DNA from: Saprospiraceae bacterium
GTDB taxonomy: Bacteria > Bacteroidota > Bacteroidia > Chitinophagales > Saprospiraceae
Reading direction: 5' to 3'
DNA length: 64,000 bases
Assembly (NCBI GenBank): GCA_016718205.1
Contig: JADKEB010000031.1
Span: forward strand, 1-64,000
In this document: piece by piece, positions 45,879 to 55,797 of the stretch
Numbering within the stretch: position 1 is the stretch's first letter
How the letters are laid out: each line of letters opens with the position of its first letter
Position numbers and translations under genes: made by a program
The notes under the pieces: model-generated
Told to the model about the DNA's origin: nothing
Database searches by the model: none
Seen by the model: only the letters and a program-made list of their open reading frames with translations

Positions 45879-47090
45879 ATGTTAAAAATAAATTTAAGTT
45901 TCCTTGGGCTCATCCTATCCTTGGTGCAGATTTATGCCCAAAGTTTTGTTATAGACAGTACCAAAATATATAAGAAAAAGGCATTGAGTTTTGAAGAAGC
46001 AAATATCATGTCTTCATACTACCATCAGGAGGGCAATCATTCTGCCATCACAGGTGGCGTAGGGACTGAAAAACTCTCCGACTTTGCCAATGTCATTGAC
46101 CTGAAACTCAATAGATATGATGGCCGTGGCAAAAAATATACTTATGGTGCGGAGTTTGGCATAGATTATTATACATCAGCATCGTCAGATAAGATCGACG
46201 CCAAGGTTTCTTCGGCATCTTCTTCGGATGTAAGGTTTTATCCTTCTGTCAATTATAGTGTAGAAAATGAAAAAACGGGTGTAGGCTTAGGTGGAAACCT
46301 TGCTTTTTCGAAAGAATATGATTACACTTCTATAGGTGGCGGTTTTAATTTTAATAAAAAGTCTAAAAATCAAAATACCGAATTCAGCGCCAAGGCTAAT
46401 GTTTTTTTCGATACTTACAGCCAAATTGTGCCCACGGAATTCAGGGCCAATCTACCCGCAAGGCAGCAAAGGAAAGGAGAAATAGGCAATGCAGCCAGAA
46501 ATTCATTTGATCTATCCATGACACTTTCACAAGTGATGTCTAAGCGATTTCAAATGGCACTTACTTTGGATTTGGCGTACCAAAGTGGTTTGTTGAGCAC
46601 ACCGTTTCATAGGGTGTATTTTGATGACGGATCGCTCCTGCGGGAGACATTGCCAGGGACACGTTTTAAAGTTCCCATCGGATTGCGTGCTAACTATTTT
46701 ATGGGTGAGAAGTTCGTTATTCGGTCATTTTACAGGTACTATCAGGATGATTGGGGCTTGACGTCTCATACGATACATGTGGAGTTACCGTATAAGGTAA
46801 CACCATTTACTTCAATAAGTCCATTCTACAGATATTACCGTCAGTCCAAAATTGATTATTTCGCTCCTTACCAAGAAAACAAATCAGGTGCCGAATTTTT
46901 TAGTAGCGATTATGATTTATCTGGATTTGATAGTCAGTTTTATGGTGTGGGAGTAAGGCATACACCATTCAAAACCATAGCCAATTTATTTGCCATCAGT
47001 CAGGTAGAACTGCGTGGAGCTTTGTACAATAGAAGTGATGGATTGTCAGCAGGGATTGTGACTTTGCATATACAGTTTAAAGGATTTTGA
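45879..47090 (+). CDS. DUF3570 outer-membrane beta-barrel
   Basis: 403 aa with signal peptide MLKINLSFLGLILSLVQIYA Q. The rest has alternating strands (YTYGAEFGIDYYTSASSDKI, DVRFYPSVNYSVENEKTGVG LGGNLAFSKEYDYTSIGGGF), aromatic girdles and an ending ALYNRSDGLSAGIVTLHIQF KGF with a C-terminal Phe, typical of outer-membrane barrels. DUF3570 genes commonly accompany DUF4266 and ApbE. Probable role: exposing or docking a redox lipoprotein at the cell surface; not demonstrated. Confidence 0.88.
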   Translation: MLKINLSFLGLILSLVQIYAQSFVIDSTKIYKKKALSFEEANIMSSYYHQEGNHSAITGGVGTEKLSDFANVIDLKLNRYDGRGKKYTYGAEFGIDYYTSASSDKIDAKVSSASSSDVRFYPSVNYSVENEKTGVGLGGNLAFSKEYDYTSIGGGFNFNKKSKNQNTEFSAKANVFFDTYSQIVPTEFRANLPARQQRKGEIGNAARNSFDLSMTLSQVMSKRFQMALTLDLAYQSGLLSTPFHRVYFDDGSLLRETLPGTRFKVPIGLRANYFMGEKFVIRSFYRYYQDDWGLTSHTIHVELPYKVTPFTSISPFYRYYRQSKIDYFAPYQENKSGAEFFSSDYDLSGFDSQFYGVGVRHTPFKTIANLFAISQVELRGALYNRSDGLSAGIVTLHIQFKGF

Positions 47091-47128
47091 TGTTATCTGC
47101 AAATAAGTAAAAAATATAATTTTATATT

Positions 47129-47979
47129 ATGACTGCTATTATACTGGATAATAATGAAACTGATGCACAGACATTGTGCACTTCAATAAAGGAAATGAAT
47201 CCTGATATTCAAATAATTAATCAATTTAACGACTTAAAAATGTTTAATGAATTTTGTGATAAAAATTCAATCCAAGTTGATGTCGTTTTTACAGATATAT
47301 ATTTTGACACTGTCAATATTTTTGAACACATAGATATAACAAAACTTACTAAAAACATTATAATTACCACTAATAATAAGGATTTTGCACCCAAAGCATT
47401 TAGACTTAATGCAGTCGACTTTTTAATAAAACCCATTCAGATTGATCATTTATTGGAGTCAATTCAAAAAGCAAAAAAAATAATGACCTTTGAAGATGAA
47501 CCCAAATTTTCCAAGTACAAATCTCATTTTCAAGTTTCGATGGGCAAACAAATTATAAATATCAAGATAGAAGAAATAGATTACCTAGAAAGTTCCAATA
47601 AAAAGGTGCATTTCATTTTTTCGCACTGTGTTCGATTTCTTATCAAGTTTTTGTCGTCGTAGCTTGAGTAAGGATCTTGCTGTATTAGATTTTTAATGGA
47701 TGCGAAAAATGAAATACCCCCAACAAAATGACTTATATCCATTTGATCTGTGGAAAAAGAATACCTTCTAGTATACCATTAATTGATTTAGAAAATATGT
47801 TGGACCCAAAGATTTTTTTCAGGGCAAATAGGCAATTGATTTTGCACTTTGATTCGATTCAAACTATTGAAAAAATGAAATCTTCAAAATATTTAGTCAA
47901 ACTAAAATCACGAGAAGATAAAAAATTTGTTCTAAGTGAGGAAAAATCAAAGGCATTTAGAAAGTGGGTGGATCGATGA
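47129..47979 (+). pseudogene. LytTR-family response regulator interrupted by a small insertion
   Basis: The receiver domain (residues 1-115) has phosphoacceptor D56 in VVFTDIYFD and conserved K101 (DFLIKPIQ). The LytTR DNA-binding domain starts INIKIEEIDYLESSNKKVHF but is interrupted at about 47609 by a palindromic insertion. It resumes near 47740 as HLICGKRIPSSIPLIDLENM LDPKIFFRANRQLILHF to RKWVDR. Removing the insertion would give a normal regulator of about 240 aa. No histidine kinase gene is nearby. As read, DNA binding is destroyed. Confidence 0.85.
47609..47738. mobile_element. Small palindrome-ended insertion in LytTR gene
   Basis: Inverted ends atttcattttttcgca (47610-47625) and tgcgaaaaatgaaat (47701-47715), matching but for one extra T. 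CATTT occurs at 47609-47613 and again at 47739-47743, so the insertion may be about 130 bp with a 5-bp duplication, or about 106 bp if limited to the inverted ends. No ORF. Unlike the GAGTATG MITE family. Confidence 0.65.
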
Positions 47980-48133
47980 TGATGTCTGGTTCTATGCTAA
48001 GCAAATAGCCTATTCAATTCCATTTTTTCCCCTTTCAGTATGTTTATAGCTCTATTTAGATTAAAAACATTGTATATATTTACACAAAGTGGATTCAATA
48101 AATGTGATTACAATCAAAATGTGGGCCCTTAAA

Positions 48134-48164
48134 TTGTGTTTTATGCGCAAATTGCTTACCTTTG
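48134..48164 (+). promoter_or_regulatory. Bacteroidota-type promoter of the AAA/DUF4143 gene
   Basis: TTG (48134-48136) and TACCTTTG (48157-48164) are spaced 20 bp, fitting the TTTG-n19-21-TAnnTTTG consensus. The ATG is 13 bp further on. This is the only promoter in the window where both boxes are seen. Confidence 0.6.
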
Positions 48165-48177
48165 TGTAAAAATAGAC

Positions 48178-49472
48178 ATGGATAGACAAGCCATCAATAC
48201 ATTGGTAAAATGGAAAGCCAAGCCTAACAGAAAACCACTTGTCATGCAAGGCGTGCGACAGGTAGGTAAGACTTGGCTTATCAAGGAATTTGCAAAATCA
48301 CATTACTCCAACTTTGTCTATATAAATTTTGAAAAAAATCAGCGACTAAAGTCATTGTTTGAGATAGATTTTGACATCGAAAGAATCATTTCCATTTTAA
48401 GCATTGAATCATCATTGCAGATCGATCACGGCAACACACTCATTTTTTTTGATGAAATCCAGGAAGCTTTTAACGGTATTACAGCGTTAAAATATTTTGC
48501 AGAAGATGCTCCACACTATCATGTCATAGCGGCAGGATCACTTCTTGGTGTTTCATTGCACAAAGGCATTTCATTTCCTGTGGGAAAAGTAGATTTTTTG
48601 AATTTGTATCCATTTAGTTTCTTTGAATTTTTGGTAGCCCTAAAGGAAGATAAACTAGCTCAATTGATCCTGGACAAGCCCAATAATCGATTGATTTTTT
48701 TTCATGACAAGCTCATCCATTATCTTAGGTTGTATTATTATATAGGTGGCATGCCCGAAGCCATCAGTACCTATATCCAAACAAAAGATCTTGATGAAGG
48801 AGAGATATCCAGGCCAAAATATTGTCAGGATACGAAAACGATTTTTCTAAATATGCACCCAAAGAAATTGTCCATAGATTGAGGTTGGTTTGGAATTCCA
48901 TTCATTCCCAACTTGGTAAAGAAAACAAAAAATATATTTTTGGTCATGTGGCTAAAGGCGCAAGGGCTAAGGAATTTGAAGCTGCCATTTCTTGGCTGAA
49001 TGATGCTGGATTAATTCACAAAGTAAACCTAATCACAAAACCCGTTATCCCGCTTAAATCTTATGTGGAGATGGATGCATTTAAACTTTACTTTACGGAC
49101 ATAGGCTTACTACTTGCCTTTGCAGAAATAGACAAATCCATTATACTGGAAAAGAATAGTATCCTTACAGAGTTTAAAGGTGCATTGACTGAACAATATG
49201 TGTTGCAACAACTGCATTGTCTGGGCCATAAAAATCTACACTATTGGCAATCAGATTCGAGAAAAGCAGAAGTAGATTTTCTTATCCAATCATCAAATGA
49301 AATCATCCCAATAGAAGTGAAAGCTGAAGAAAACCTACAAGCGAAAAGCTTAAAACTATATGTAGAAAAATATAAACCAAACATTTGTATTAGAACATCC
49401 ATGAGTGCGTTTCGGGAAGATAGTTGGCTCACTAATGTTCCCCTTTATGCAATTTTGTCTGTTGATTCATAG
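48178..49472 (+). CDS. AAA ATPase with DUF4143 domain, one frameshift
   Basis: A P-loop ATPase typical of mobile or defence-linked Bacteroidota genes. Walker A is G25-VRQVGK31-T32 (QGVRQVGKTWL), Walker B TLIFFDEIQ, sensor IAAGSLLGVSL. The frame breaks at about 48805; adding one base gives RDIQAKILSGYENDFSKYAP KEI, the usual link to the DUF4143 part. The DUF4143 part contains FTDIGLL, LTEQYVLQQL and a PD-(D/E)XK-like end (WQSDSRKAEVDFLIQSSNEI IPIEVKAEENLQAKSL). The ATG at 48178 follows the promoter directly. Total about 432 aa. Function of the family unresolved. Confidence 0.88.
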
Positions 49473-50189
49473 CTTGAACATTCAAACCCACTATGGTCGC
49501 AGTTTCTGCCAGCTGTAAACAGATAAATGCAAGACGATCCTATATTTTACGAATCAGTCAAGTGCCTGACATGTTTAAATTTAAATTCATCATCTGATTG
49601 ATCATTTTATGTCCATTCGTAAAATACGTTTTGACATTAAGAACTTCAGCTATTTTATGATGCTGAGCAAAAGCTAGTGCTACAGGAATGAAGTAAGTAC
49701 ATAATAAAACGAAGTAGATTATTTTCAAGATCAAGGCGAAAAACACAGACATAGCAATAGCTATGGCGAGGCTTTTCAATGCAGATATTGGGAATAAGAT
49801 CAAGTTTTATAGGTATTTATTTTGTTTTTGTAGCACTAGATCATTGTCAAATGTCATGGTTTTTAAACTGGTGTGATTTTTCAGACTTTTTATTATTCTT
49901 GTTGATATTGCTTTTGCATTTTTACATTCATTTTATCAATTGTTGTTTTTAAGGAGGATCGTTTGACAGTCATTAAAAGTGCTGAGTTATGATTTTTGGC
50001 CATTATCAAATTTACTTCTAAATCACCTAATCTCTTTCTCTTATCAACAATTGGTGGTCTTTTTTCTATTGATATTATATTAGGTACTCATAATTAATTT
50101 TTATTTTATATAAAGATAAAATACCCTGATCACCTTTCGATCATGAAAAATTTCGGACATTTGCGGCAACGTACTCAAATCTTATAAAT
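49473..50189. other. 717-bp intergenic region with R3 repeat
   Basis: No gene supported. It holds dispersed repeat R3 (49696-49832). The last 250 bp before panB are A+T rich without a clear promoter or structured RNA. Confidence 0.5.
49696..49832. repeat. Dispersed repeat R3, copy 2
   Basis: Matches 2851-2983 in the same orientation: gtacataataaaacg, gatcaaggcgaaaaacac, agacatagcaatagctatgg, gatattgggaataagatca and taggtatttattttg. Here it is not next to any RHS-like coding fragment, so it is mobile or recombining on its own. Confidence 0.75.
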
Positions 50190-51008
50190 ATGTCAGCAGC
50201 AAAAAAAGAAGCAAAAAGAATCACTACCCACGTACTGCACGCAATGAAAGAGCAGGGAGAAAAAATATCAATGCTTACAGCATATGATTACTCCATGGCA
50301 AAAATTCTTGACGCAGCAGGCATTGACATTTTGCTAGTTGGAGATTCTGCATCCAATGTGATGGCAGGACATGAAACAACACTCCCTATCACACTGGAAC
50401 AGATGATTTACCATGCACAATCAGTGGTGAGAGCCGTAGAGCGCACTTTTGTGGTTGTGGACCTTCCTTTTGGCTCTTATCAGGGCAATAGCACTAAAGC
50501 ACTGAATTCAGCGATAGCTATCATGAAAGAATCAGGTGCACATGCTGTCAAACTGGAAGGTGGAGCAGAAATTGAAGACTCGGTCAGAAGAATTCTTTCT
50601 GCTGGAGTACCCGTCATGGGACATTTAGGATTAACGCCACAAAGCATTTACAAGTTTGGCACTTACAACGTACGAGCTAAAGAAGAAGCGGAAGCTCAAA
50701 AACTATTTGAAGATGCTTTGCTTCTGCAGGAAATAGGTTGTTTTGCAATTGTTCTGGAAAAAATCCCGGCCACATTAGGTCGTAAGGTAGCTGAGGCGTT
50801 GCACATTCCTGTGATCGGCATTGGTGCCGGCAATGGCACTGATGGGCAGGTATTGGTCGTACATGATATGTTGGGTATAACAAAAGACTTCAATCCACGT
50901 TTCTTAAGAAGGTATCTCAATCTATTTGAAACGATCAAAGTCGCTGCAGAACAATACTCTAATGATGTAAAATCCGGCACTTTCCCAAGTGAAGATGAAC
51001 AGTATTAG
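50190..51008 (+). CDS. panB: 3-methyl-2-oxobutanoate hydroxymethyltransferase (PanB)
   Basis: First step of pantothenate synthesis: transfers a hydroxymethyl group from methylene-tetrahydrofolate to 2-oxoisovalerate. 272 aa, a (beta/alpha)8 barrel. Motifs: KISMLTAYDYSMAKILDAAG, LLVGDSASNVMAGHETTLPI, VVDLPFGSYQ, HAVKLEGG, MGHLGLTPQS and IGIGAGNGTDGQVLVVHDML G. Asp residues in VGDS and VVD bind Mg. Alone in its direction upstream of mltG by 105 bp. Confidence 0.95.
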   Translation: MSAAKKEAKRITTHVLHAMKEQGEKISMLTAYDYSMAKILDAAGIDILLVGDSASNVMAGHETTLPITLEQMIYHAQSVVRAVERTFVVVDLPFGSYQGNSTKALNSAIAIMKESGAHAVKLEGGAEIEDSVRRILSAGVPVMGHLGLTPQSIYKFGTYNVRAKEEAEAQKLFEDALLLQEIGCFAIVLEKIPATLGRKVAEALHIPVIGIGAGNGTDGQVLVVHDMLGITKDFNPRFLRRYLNLFETIKVAAEQYSNDVKSGTFPSEDEQY

Positions 51009-51113
51009 AGAACAGGGAGAAAGGAGGTTGGCACAAGGAGATGTCTGACTTTTTGCAAAAAATGGAATTAAAGGTTGTACACCAACGAATTTAAAAGTAA
51101 TCATGATATAAAT

Positions 51114-52139
51114 ATGACAAAAAAAAGATTAATCATCATTTCAGGTTTCATTTTAGCATTGGGAGTTGTTGGCTATTTGCTGATAGGCAGAACTTTATGG
51201 GGCTCAAATGTTAAGTTTTCAGAAGATAGTAAAGCCATTTTTATACCGACAGACGCATCATTTGATGATTTGATGCAGATCATGACGGACTCATCTATCT
51301 TAAAGAGTAACGCTTCCTTTTTGACTGTGGCCAAACTGATGAAATATAAGAAACCAAAGGCAGGAAGATACTTAATCAAAAAGAACCAATCCAACAGAGA
51401 AATCATCACTAAACTCCGGTCAGGTGATCAGGATCCACATAAAATTGTAGTCAATAATATCAGAACTATTCATGATCTGGCAGGTAAAGCTTCCAGATAT
51501 TTTGAAACGGATTCCCTGACATTTCTTCAATACCTTACTGATGTCAATACCGCATCTTCTTTTGGATTTACCAATGAAGACTTCCTGACCATGTTTATCC
51601 CCAATACTTATGAAATGTTCTGGACGACCACCCCGGATAAGTTCGTGACAAGGATGAAAAAAGAATATGACGGTTTTTGGGATGACGAAAAGCTTGAAAA
51701 AATAAAAAAGCACAACCTTGACAAAACACAGGCATATATCGTAGCTTCCATAGTTGAAAAAGAGTCAAATTATGACCCTGAGCGACCCGCTATCGCAGGT
51801 GTGTATCTCAACAGGCTGAAAGCCGGAGAAAAGCTGCAGGCGGACCCTACTGTAGTGTTTGCAACCGGAGAATTTACATTGCAGAGAGTTTTGTTTTCGC
51901 ATCTTAAAATAGACTCGCCGTATAATACGTATATGTACTCAGGGCTTCCCCCCGGGCCGATATGTATGCCATCGGTATCCAGTCTCAATGCAGTCATCAA
52001 TGCTGAAGATCATGAGTATATGTTCTTCTGCGCAAAACCCGATAACAGTGGTATTCATGCTTTCGCCAGGGACTATGACGAACATCAAAAAAACGCAGCA
52101 GCTTTTTCAGCTTGGCTCAATAGTCTGAACATCAAATAA
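51114..52139 (+). CDS. mltG: Endolytic murein transglycosylase MltG
   Basis: Cleaves newly made glycan strands and so sets their length. 341 aa from the ATG at 51114 (MTKKRLIIISGFILALGVVG), the start of a single N-terminal membrane anchor; a start 39 bp earlier gives a non-membrane lead. A LysM-like region spans residues 45-130. The YceG core has catalytic Glu217 in IVEKESNYDPERPAIAGVYL NRL, then LQADPTVVFATG, SPYNTYMYSGLPPGPI and HAFARDYDEHQKNA at the end. Followed 18 bp later by rpe. Confidence 0.94.
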   Translation: MTKKRLIIISGFILALGVVGYLLIGRTLWGSNVKFSEDSKAIFIPTDASFDDLMQIMTDSSILKSNASFLTVAKLMKYKKPKAGRYLIKKNQSNREIITKLRSGDQDPHKIVVNNIRTIHDLAGKASRYFETDSLTFLQYLTDVNTASSFGFTNEDFLTMFIPNTYEMFWTTTPDKFVTRMKKEYDGFWDDEKLEKIKKHNLDKTQAYIVASIVEKESNYDPERPAIAGVYLNRLKAGEKLQADPTVVFATGEFTLQRVLFSHLKIDSPYNTYMYSGLPPGPICMPSVSSLNAVINAEDHEYMFFCAKPDNSGIHAFARDYDEHQKNAAAFSAWLNSLNIK

Positions 52140-52157
52140 ACTTAAAATTAAACCATT

Positions 52158-52832
52158 ATGATAAAACATCTCGTGGCTCCATCTATACTCGCTGCAAACT
52201 TCGGAAATATGCAAAGAGATATAGAGATGATCAATGATACTGATGCAGATTGGTTGCATATAGATATCATGGATGGTATGTTTGTTCCCAATATTTCTTT
52301 TGGGGCTGACATCGTGAAAGTGATAAAAAAATATAGCCAACTGCCTATGGATGTCCATCTTATGATAGAAAAACCTGACAGATATATACAATCATACAGA
52401 GATGCAGGTGCAGATAATATCTCCGTACATTATGAGGCATGTACTCATTTGCATCGGGTCATTGAACAAATCAAAAGCACCGGAGCAAAGGCTGGTGTGG
52501 CACTCAATCCGCATACTCCTGTATCATTGCTCGATGATGTGCTTGAAGATTTGGACTTAGTAATATTGATGAGTGTCAATCCGGGATTTGGTGGTCAGAA
52601 ATTTATCTACCAGACCATCAATAAGATCAAACAACTCAAAGAAATGATCATCGTGAAAAATCTGTCCACCCTGATCGAAATAGACGGAGGTGTAGGATTA
52701 CAAAATGCTGAAGTCATCCTGCAGGCAGGAGCAGATGTTCTCGTGGCCGGCAGTAGTGTATTTCATGCTGAAAACCCTAAACTCGCGGTATATGCTCTTA
52801 AGAATCTGGGGGTTAAAGGGTTGTATGCCTGA
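52158..52832 (+). CDS. rpe: Ribulose-phosphate 3-epimerase
   Basis: Interconverts ribulose-5-phosphate and xylulose-5-phosphate in the pentose phosphate pathway. 224 aa TIM barrel. Metal and catalytic motifs: APSILAANF, WLHIDIMDGMFVPNISFG, PMDVHLMIEKPDRYI, ISVHYEA, LVILMSVNPGFGGQKFI, EIDGGVGLQNA and LVAGSSVFHAENP. Short spacing after mltG suggests one transcript. Confidence 0.95.
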   Translation: MIKHLVAPSILAANFGNMQRDIEMINDTDADWLHIDIMDGMFVPNISFGADIVKVIKKYSQLPMDVHLMIEKPDRYIQSYRDAGADNISVHYEACTHLHRVIEQIKSTGAKAGVALNPHTPVSLLDDVLEDLDLVILMSVNPGFGGQKFIYQTINKIKQLKEMIIVKNLSTLIEIDGGVGLQNAEVILQAGADVLVAGSSVFHAENPKLAVYALKNLGVKGLYA

Positions 52833-53260
52833 CTCCTACTTCTTGTCAAACCTTTAGTTTGAAACTGCTATTATTGGTAATAAAATCCTGCTTAGTACAG
52901 CCTGTTTTCATTTATTCAAAAGCAAAACTACCTTATATAGATAATTAATATCAAATAACAGTCATTTATACTCTAAATAAATTGATTTGCGAAAAATGGC
53001 TTAACCACCAGATTGAGTTTAAGTAAAGATGAAGCGAAGCGAAGCTTGCTTTTAAAGTGATTTACATAATCAGGACATTTATCGTTGTCATGAACATTTA
53101 TCGTCTTTATAATGAAAACATAATTTTTCTCAAAAAAAATTATCATCGGTAAAATACATCTTTCCAAGGTATAAAATGATATTACAGTTTCACCCAAAAT
53201 ATTTTAACTTATTCTTAACCGAACACACTATTGTTTTGAAAATATTCGTTTGTAAAAGTT
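52833..53260. other. 428-bp intergenic region with R2 repeat
   Basis: Contains R2 copy 2 (52970-53155) and otherwise A+T-rich DNA before the TonB receptor start. No further gene supported. Confidence 0.5.
52970..53155. repeat. Dispersed repeat R2, copy 2
   Basis: Begins actctaaataaattgatttg, with agatgaagcgaag, aagcttgcttttaaag, ataatcaggacatttatcgt, aacatttatcgtctttataa and ttatcatcggt. Longer than copy 1 by a segment (gatttacataatcaggacat) shared with copy 3. Confidence 0.85.
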
Positions 53261-55789
53261 ATGAGTAACAGATTATTTTATATCCTGATATTTACCGCGA
53301 TAGTGGCAACGATGACTGCTCAAAACAGTGTGGTTTTTGGCATCATACGGGACATAGATTCCAACCAAGGTATCGATTTTGTCACTGTATACGTAGATGG
53401 AACAACGAACGTAACGGAGTCCGACAATAATGGTCAATATAAAATCACTACCGACCCAAACAAAAAAATTGTGCTGAAATTTTCCAGGTTAGGATATACT
53501 GACATCACTGTCAATGTCGAAGCCATGCAGCCCGGACAAAAAAGAAACATCAATGTCAAGATGGTACCCAAGGCATCTGACCTGGAGATCGTAGTGCGTG
53601 CAGGTAAAATCGAAGACGTAGGGATGGTGAGAGAAGAAGTGACAGAGCTCAAAATTCTGCCTACGGCATCCGGGAATTTTGAAAGCATCCTGCCACATAT
53701 CGCATTGGGAGTAAGCAGTGGAGCAGGTGGTGAGTTGACTTCACAGTACAATGTTCGAGGTGGTAACTACGACGAAAATCTGATTTATGTCAATGATTTT
53801 GAAATTTTCAGGCCTCAATTGATCAGAAGTGGACAACAGGAAGGGCTCAGCTTCCCAAATATTGACCTTATCAGAGACCTTGAGTTTTCATCCGGTGGTT
53901 ACGAAGCAAAATTTGGTGATAAGATGTCCTCTGTACTCGATATCCGATACAAAAGGCCCGAAGAATTCAGGGCAAGTGTGACAGCCAGCCTTCTGGGAGC
54001 ATCAGCCCATATAGAAGGAAGCAAAAGGATAGGTGCCAATGCGTGGAATAAATTGAGATACCTCATAGGTGCCCGGTATAAAACCAATGCATATCTGCTG
54101 GGAAGCTCCACCATCAAAGGTGAATATGTGCCTTCATTTACCGATATACAGGCATTTGTCAGCTATGAGCTCAACAAAGAATGGCAAGTAGCCCTCATCT
54201 CCAATTATAATGGAAGCTTATACCAATTTCAGCCTTCCTCAGGCAAAAGTAAAAAAGGCACCATCGACTTTCAATTGGAGTTAAATACCTTATTTGAAGG
54301 TCAGGAAAGGGACAATTTTCAGTATGGTATGGGAGGACTTTCATTCACATATGTGCCGGAAAGAAATAAAAATCCATTGTATATGAAGTTTTTAGCATCT
54401 GGATACAGGGCCTCTGAAGAAGAAAATTTTGATATACTAGGATATTATAGACTTTCGCAAATAGAAACTGCTCTCGGGGACAATACCGGACAGGAAATTG
54501 CCGTACTTGGCACTGGAACACAGCATACTTATACCAGAAACTTTCTGTTCAATACCATTTACAATTTAGAGTACAAAGGAGGTCTTGAATTACAAAAAGA
54601 TGGTGCCAACGTCAAAGGAACCAATCATTTTGTACAATGGGGATTAAAATTTCAGAGTGAACAATTTGATGACAAAATCAATGAATGGGAAAGGCTTGAT
54701 TCCGCAGGTTACTCTCTTCCTTACTCATCTTCTGAAGTTCTGTTGTCAAAGGTGCTAAAGTCAGAAAATAATATTCAAAACAATCGATTGCAGGCATTTT
54801 TTCAGGATAGCTGGACTTATCGCAATGACCGCTCTGAATTTAAAATCACTGGTGGCATCCGATCCACTTACAGATCCATCAGTAAGGAGTTATTGTTTAG
54901 CCCCAGAATGCAGATTTATTACAAACCACTAACCTGGAGCAGTGATATATCTTTCAAACTATCCGGTGGGATTTATAATCAGGCACCGTTGTACAGAGAA
55001 CTTCGCAGACCTGACGGCACCATCAATCCGAATTTGAAGTCGCAAAAATCAACCCATTTGGTGGCTGGCGTTTCCTATGATTTTACCTGGGAAAAGGTCA
55101 GCAACAGGCCTTTCAGGATTATCTCAGAAGTATATTATAAAAGCTTATGGGATATGGTATCCTACGAATTGGACAATGTAAGAATCAGATACGCAGGCGA
55201 AAACAACAGCACTGGATATATCATGGGCTGGGATTTCAGGATCAATGGTGAATTTGTACCTAATGCAGAGTCATGGATCAATTTGTCATTCCTCACAGCC
55301 CGTGAAAGCATAACAGGTGTCAACCATCTGAGGTATGAAGTAAAAGATAGCGTCAGGGTTCCGGTGATAGTCTCAGACGTGCCCAGACCAACAGATCAGT
55401 TCATGACAATCAATATGTTTTTTCAGGACTACCTTCCAAAAAATGAAAATGTGAAGGTAAATCTCAACTTTTCAGTAGGTACAGGACTTCCTTATGGTCC
55501 AAGGGAAAACAATCTTGAATTCAGAAATTTTTTCAGATTGAAACCCTATCACAGGATCGATGTAGGATTTTCAGTACAGCTTTGGAAAGCTGAATGGAAA
55601 AACAAAAAACCAAGGCACCCATTGCGATTCTCACAAAATAGCTGGATCAGTCTTGAGGCATTTAACCTTTTGCAGATCACCAATCAGGCATCTGTCAACT
55701 GGATCAAAACTCTGACCAATGATGAGTATGCTCTACCCAATAACCTTACAGGAAGAAGGATCAATTTGAGAATGCGTATAGACTTGTAA
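53261..55789 (+). CDS. TonB-dependent receptor with carboxypeptidase-like domain
   Basis: 842-aa outer-membrane receptor. Signal peptide (LFYILIFTAIVATMTAQ), carboxypeptidase-like domain (VVFGIIRDIDSNQGIDFVTV to about 105), plug (NVRGGNYDENLIYVNDFEIF RPQLI, SFPNIDLIRDLEFSSGGYEA KFGDKMSSVLDIRYKRPEEF), then a barrel of about 600 residues ending NLTGRRINLRMRIDL. Intact. No SusD-like gene or other transporter next to it, so the ligand is unknown. Confidence 0.93.
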   Translation: MSNRLFYILIFTAIVATMTAQNSVVFGIIRDIDSNQGIDFVTVYVDGTTNVTESDNNGQYKITTDPNKKIVLKFSRLGYTDITVNVEAMQPGQKRNINVKMVPKASDLEIVVRAGKIEDVGMVREEVTELKILPTASGNFESILPHIALGVSSGAGGELTSQYNVRGGNYDENLIYVNDFEIFRPQLIRSGQQEGLSFPNIDLIRDLEFSSGGYEAKFGDKMSSVLDIRYKRPEEFRASVTASLLGASAHIEGSKRIGANAWNKLRYLIGARYKTNAYLLGSSTIKGEYVPSFTDIQAFVSYELNKEWQVALISNYNGSLYQFQPSSGKSKKGTIDFQLELNTLFEGQERDNFQYGMGGLSFTYVPERNKNPLYMKFLASGYRASEEENFDILGYYRLSQIETALGDNTGQEIAVLGTGTQHTYTRNFLFNTIYNLEYKGGLELQKDGANVKGTNHFVQWGLKFQSEQFDDKINEWERLDSAGYSLPYSSSEVLLSKVLKSENNIQNNRLQAFFQDSWTYRNDRSEFKITGGIRSTYRSISKELLFSPRMQIYYKPLTWSSDISFKLSGGIYNQAPLYRELRRPDGTINPNLKSQKSTHLVAGVSYDFTWEKVSNRPFRIISEVYYKSLWDMVSYELDNVRIRYAGENNSTGYIMGWDFRINGEFVPNAESWINLSFLTARESITGVNHLRYEVKDSVRVPVIVSDVPRPTDQFMTINMFFQDYLPKNENVKVNLNFSVGTGLPYGPRENNLEFRNFFRLKPYHRIDVGFSVQLWKAEWKNKKPRHPLRFSQNSWISLEAFNLLQITNQASVNWIKTLTNDEYALPNNLTGRRINLRMRIDL

Positions 55790-55797
55790 TGGTCACA

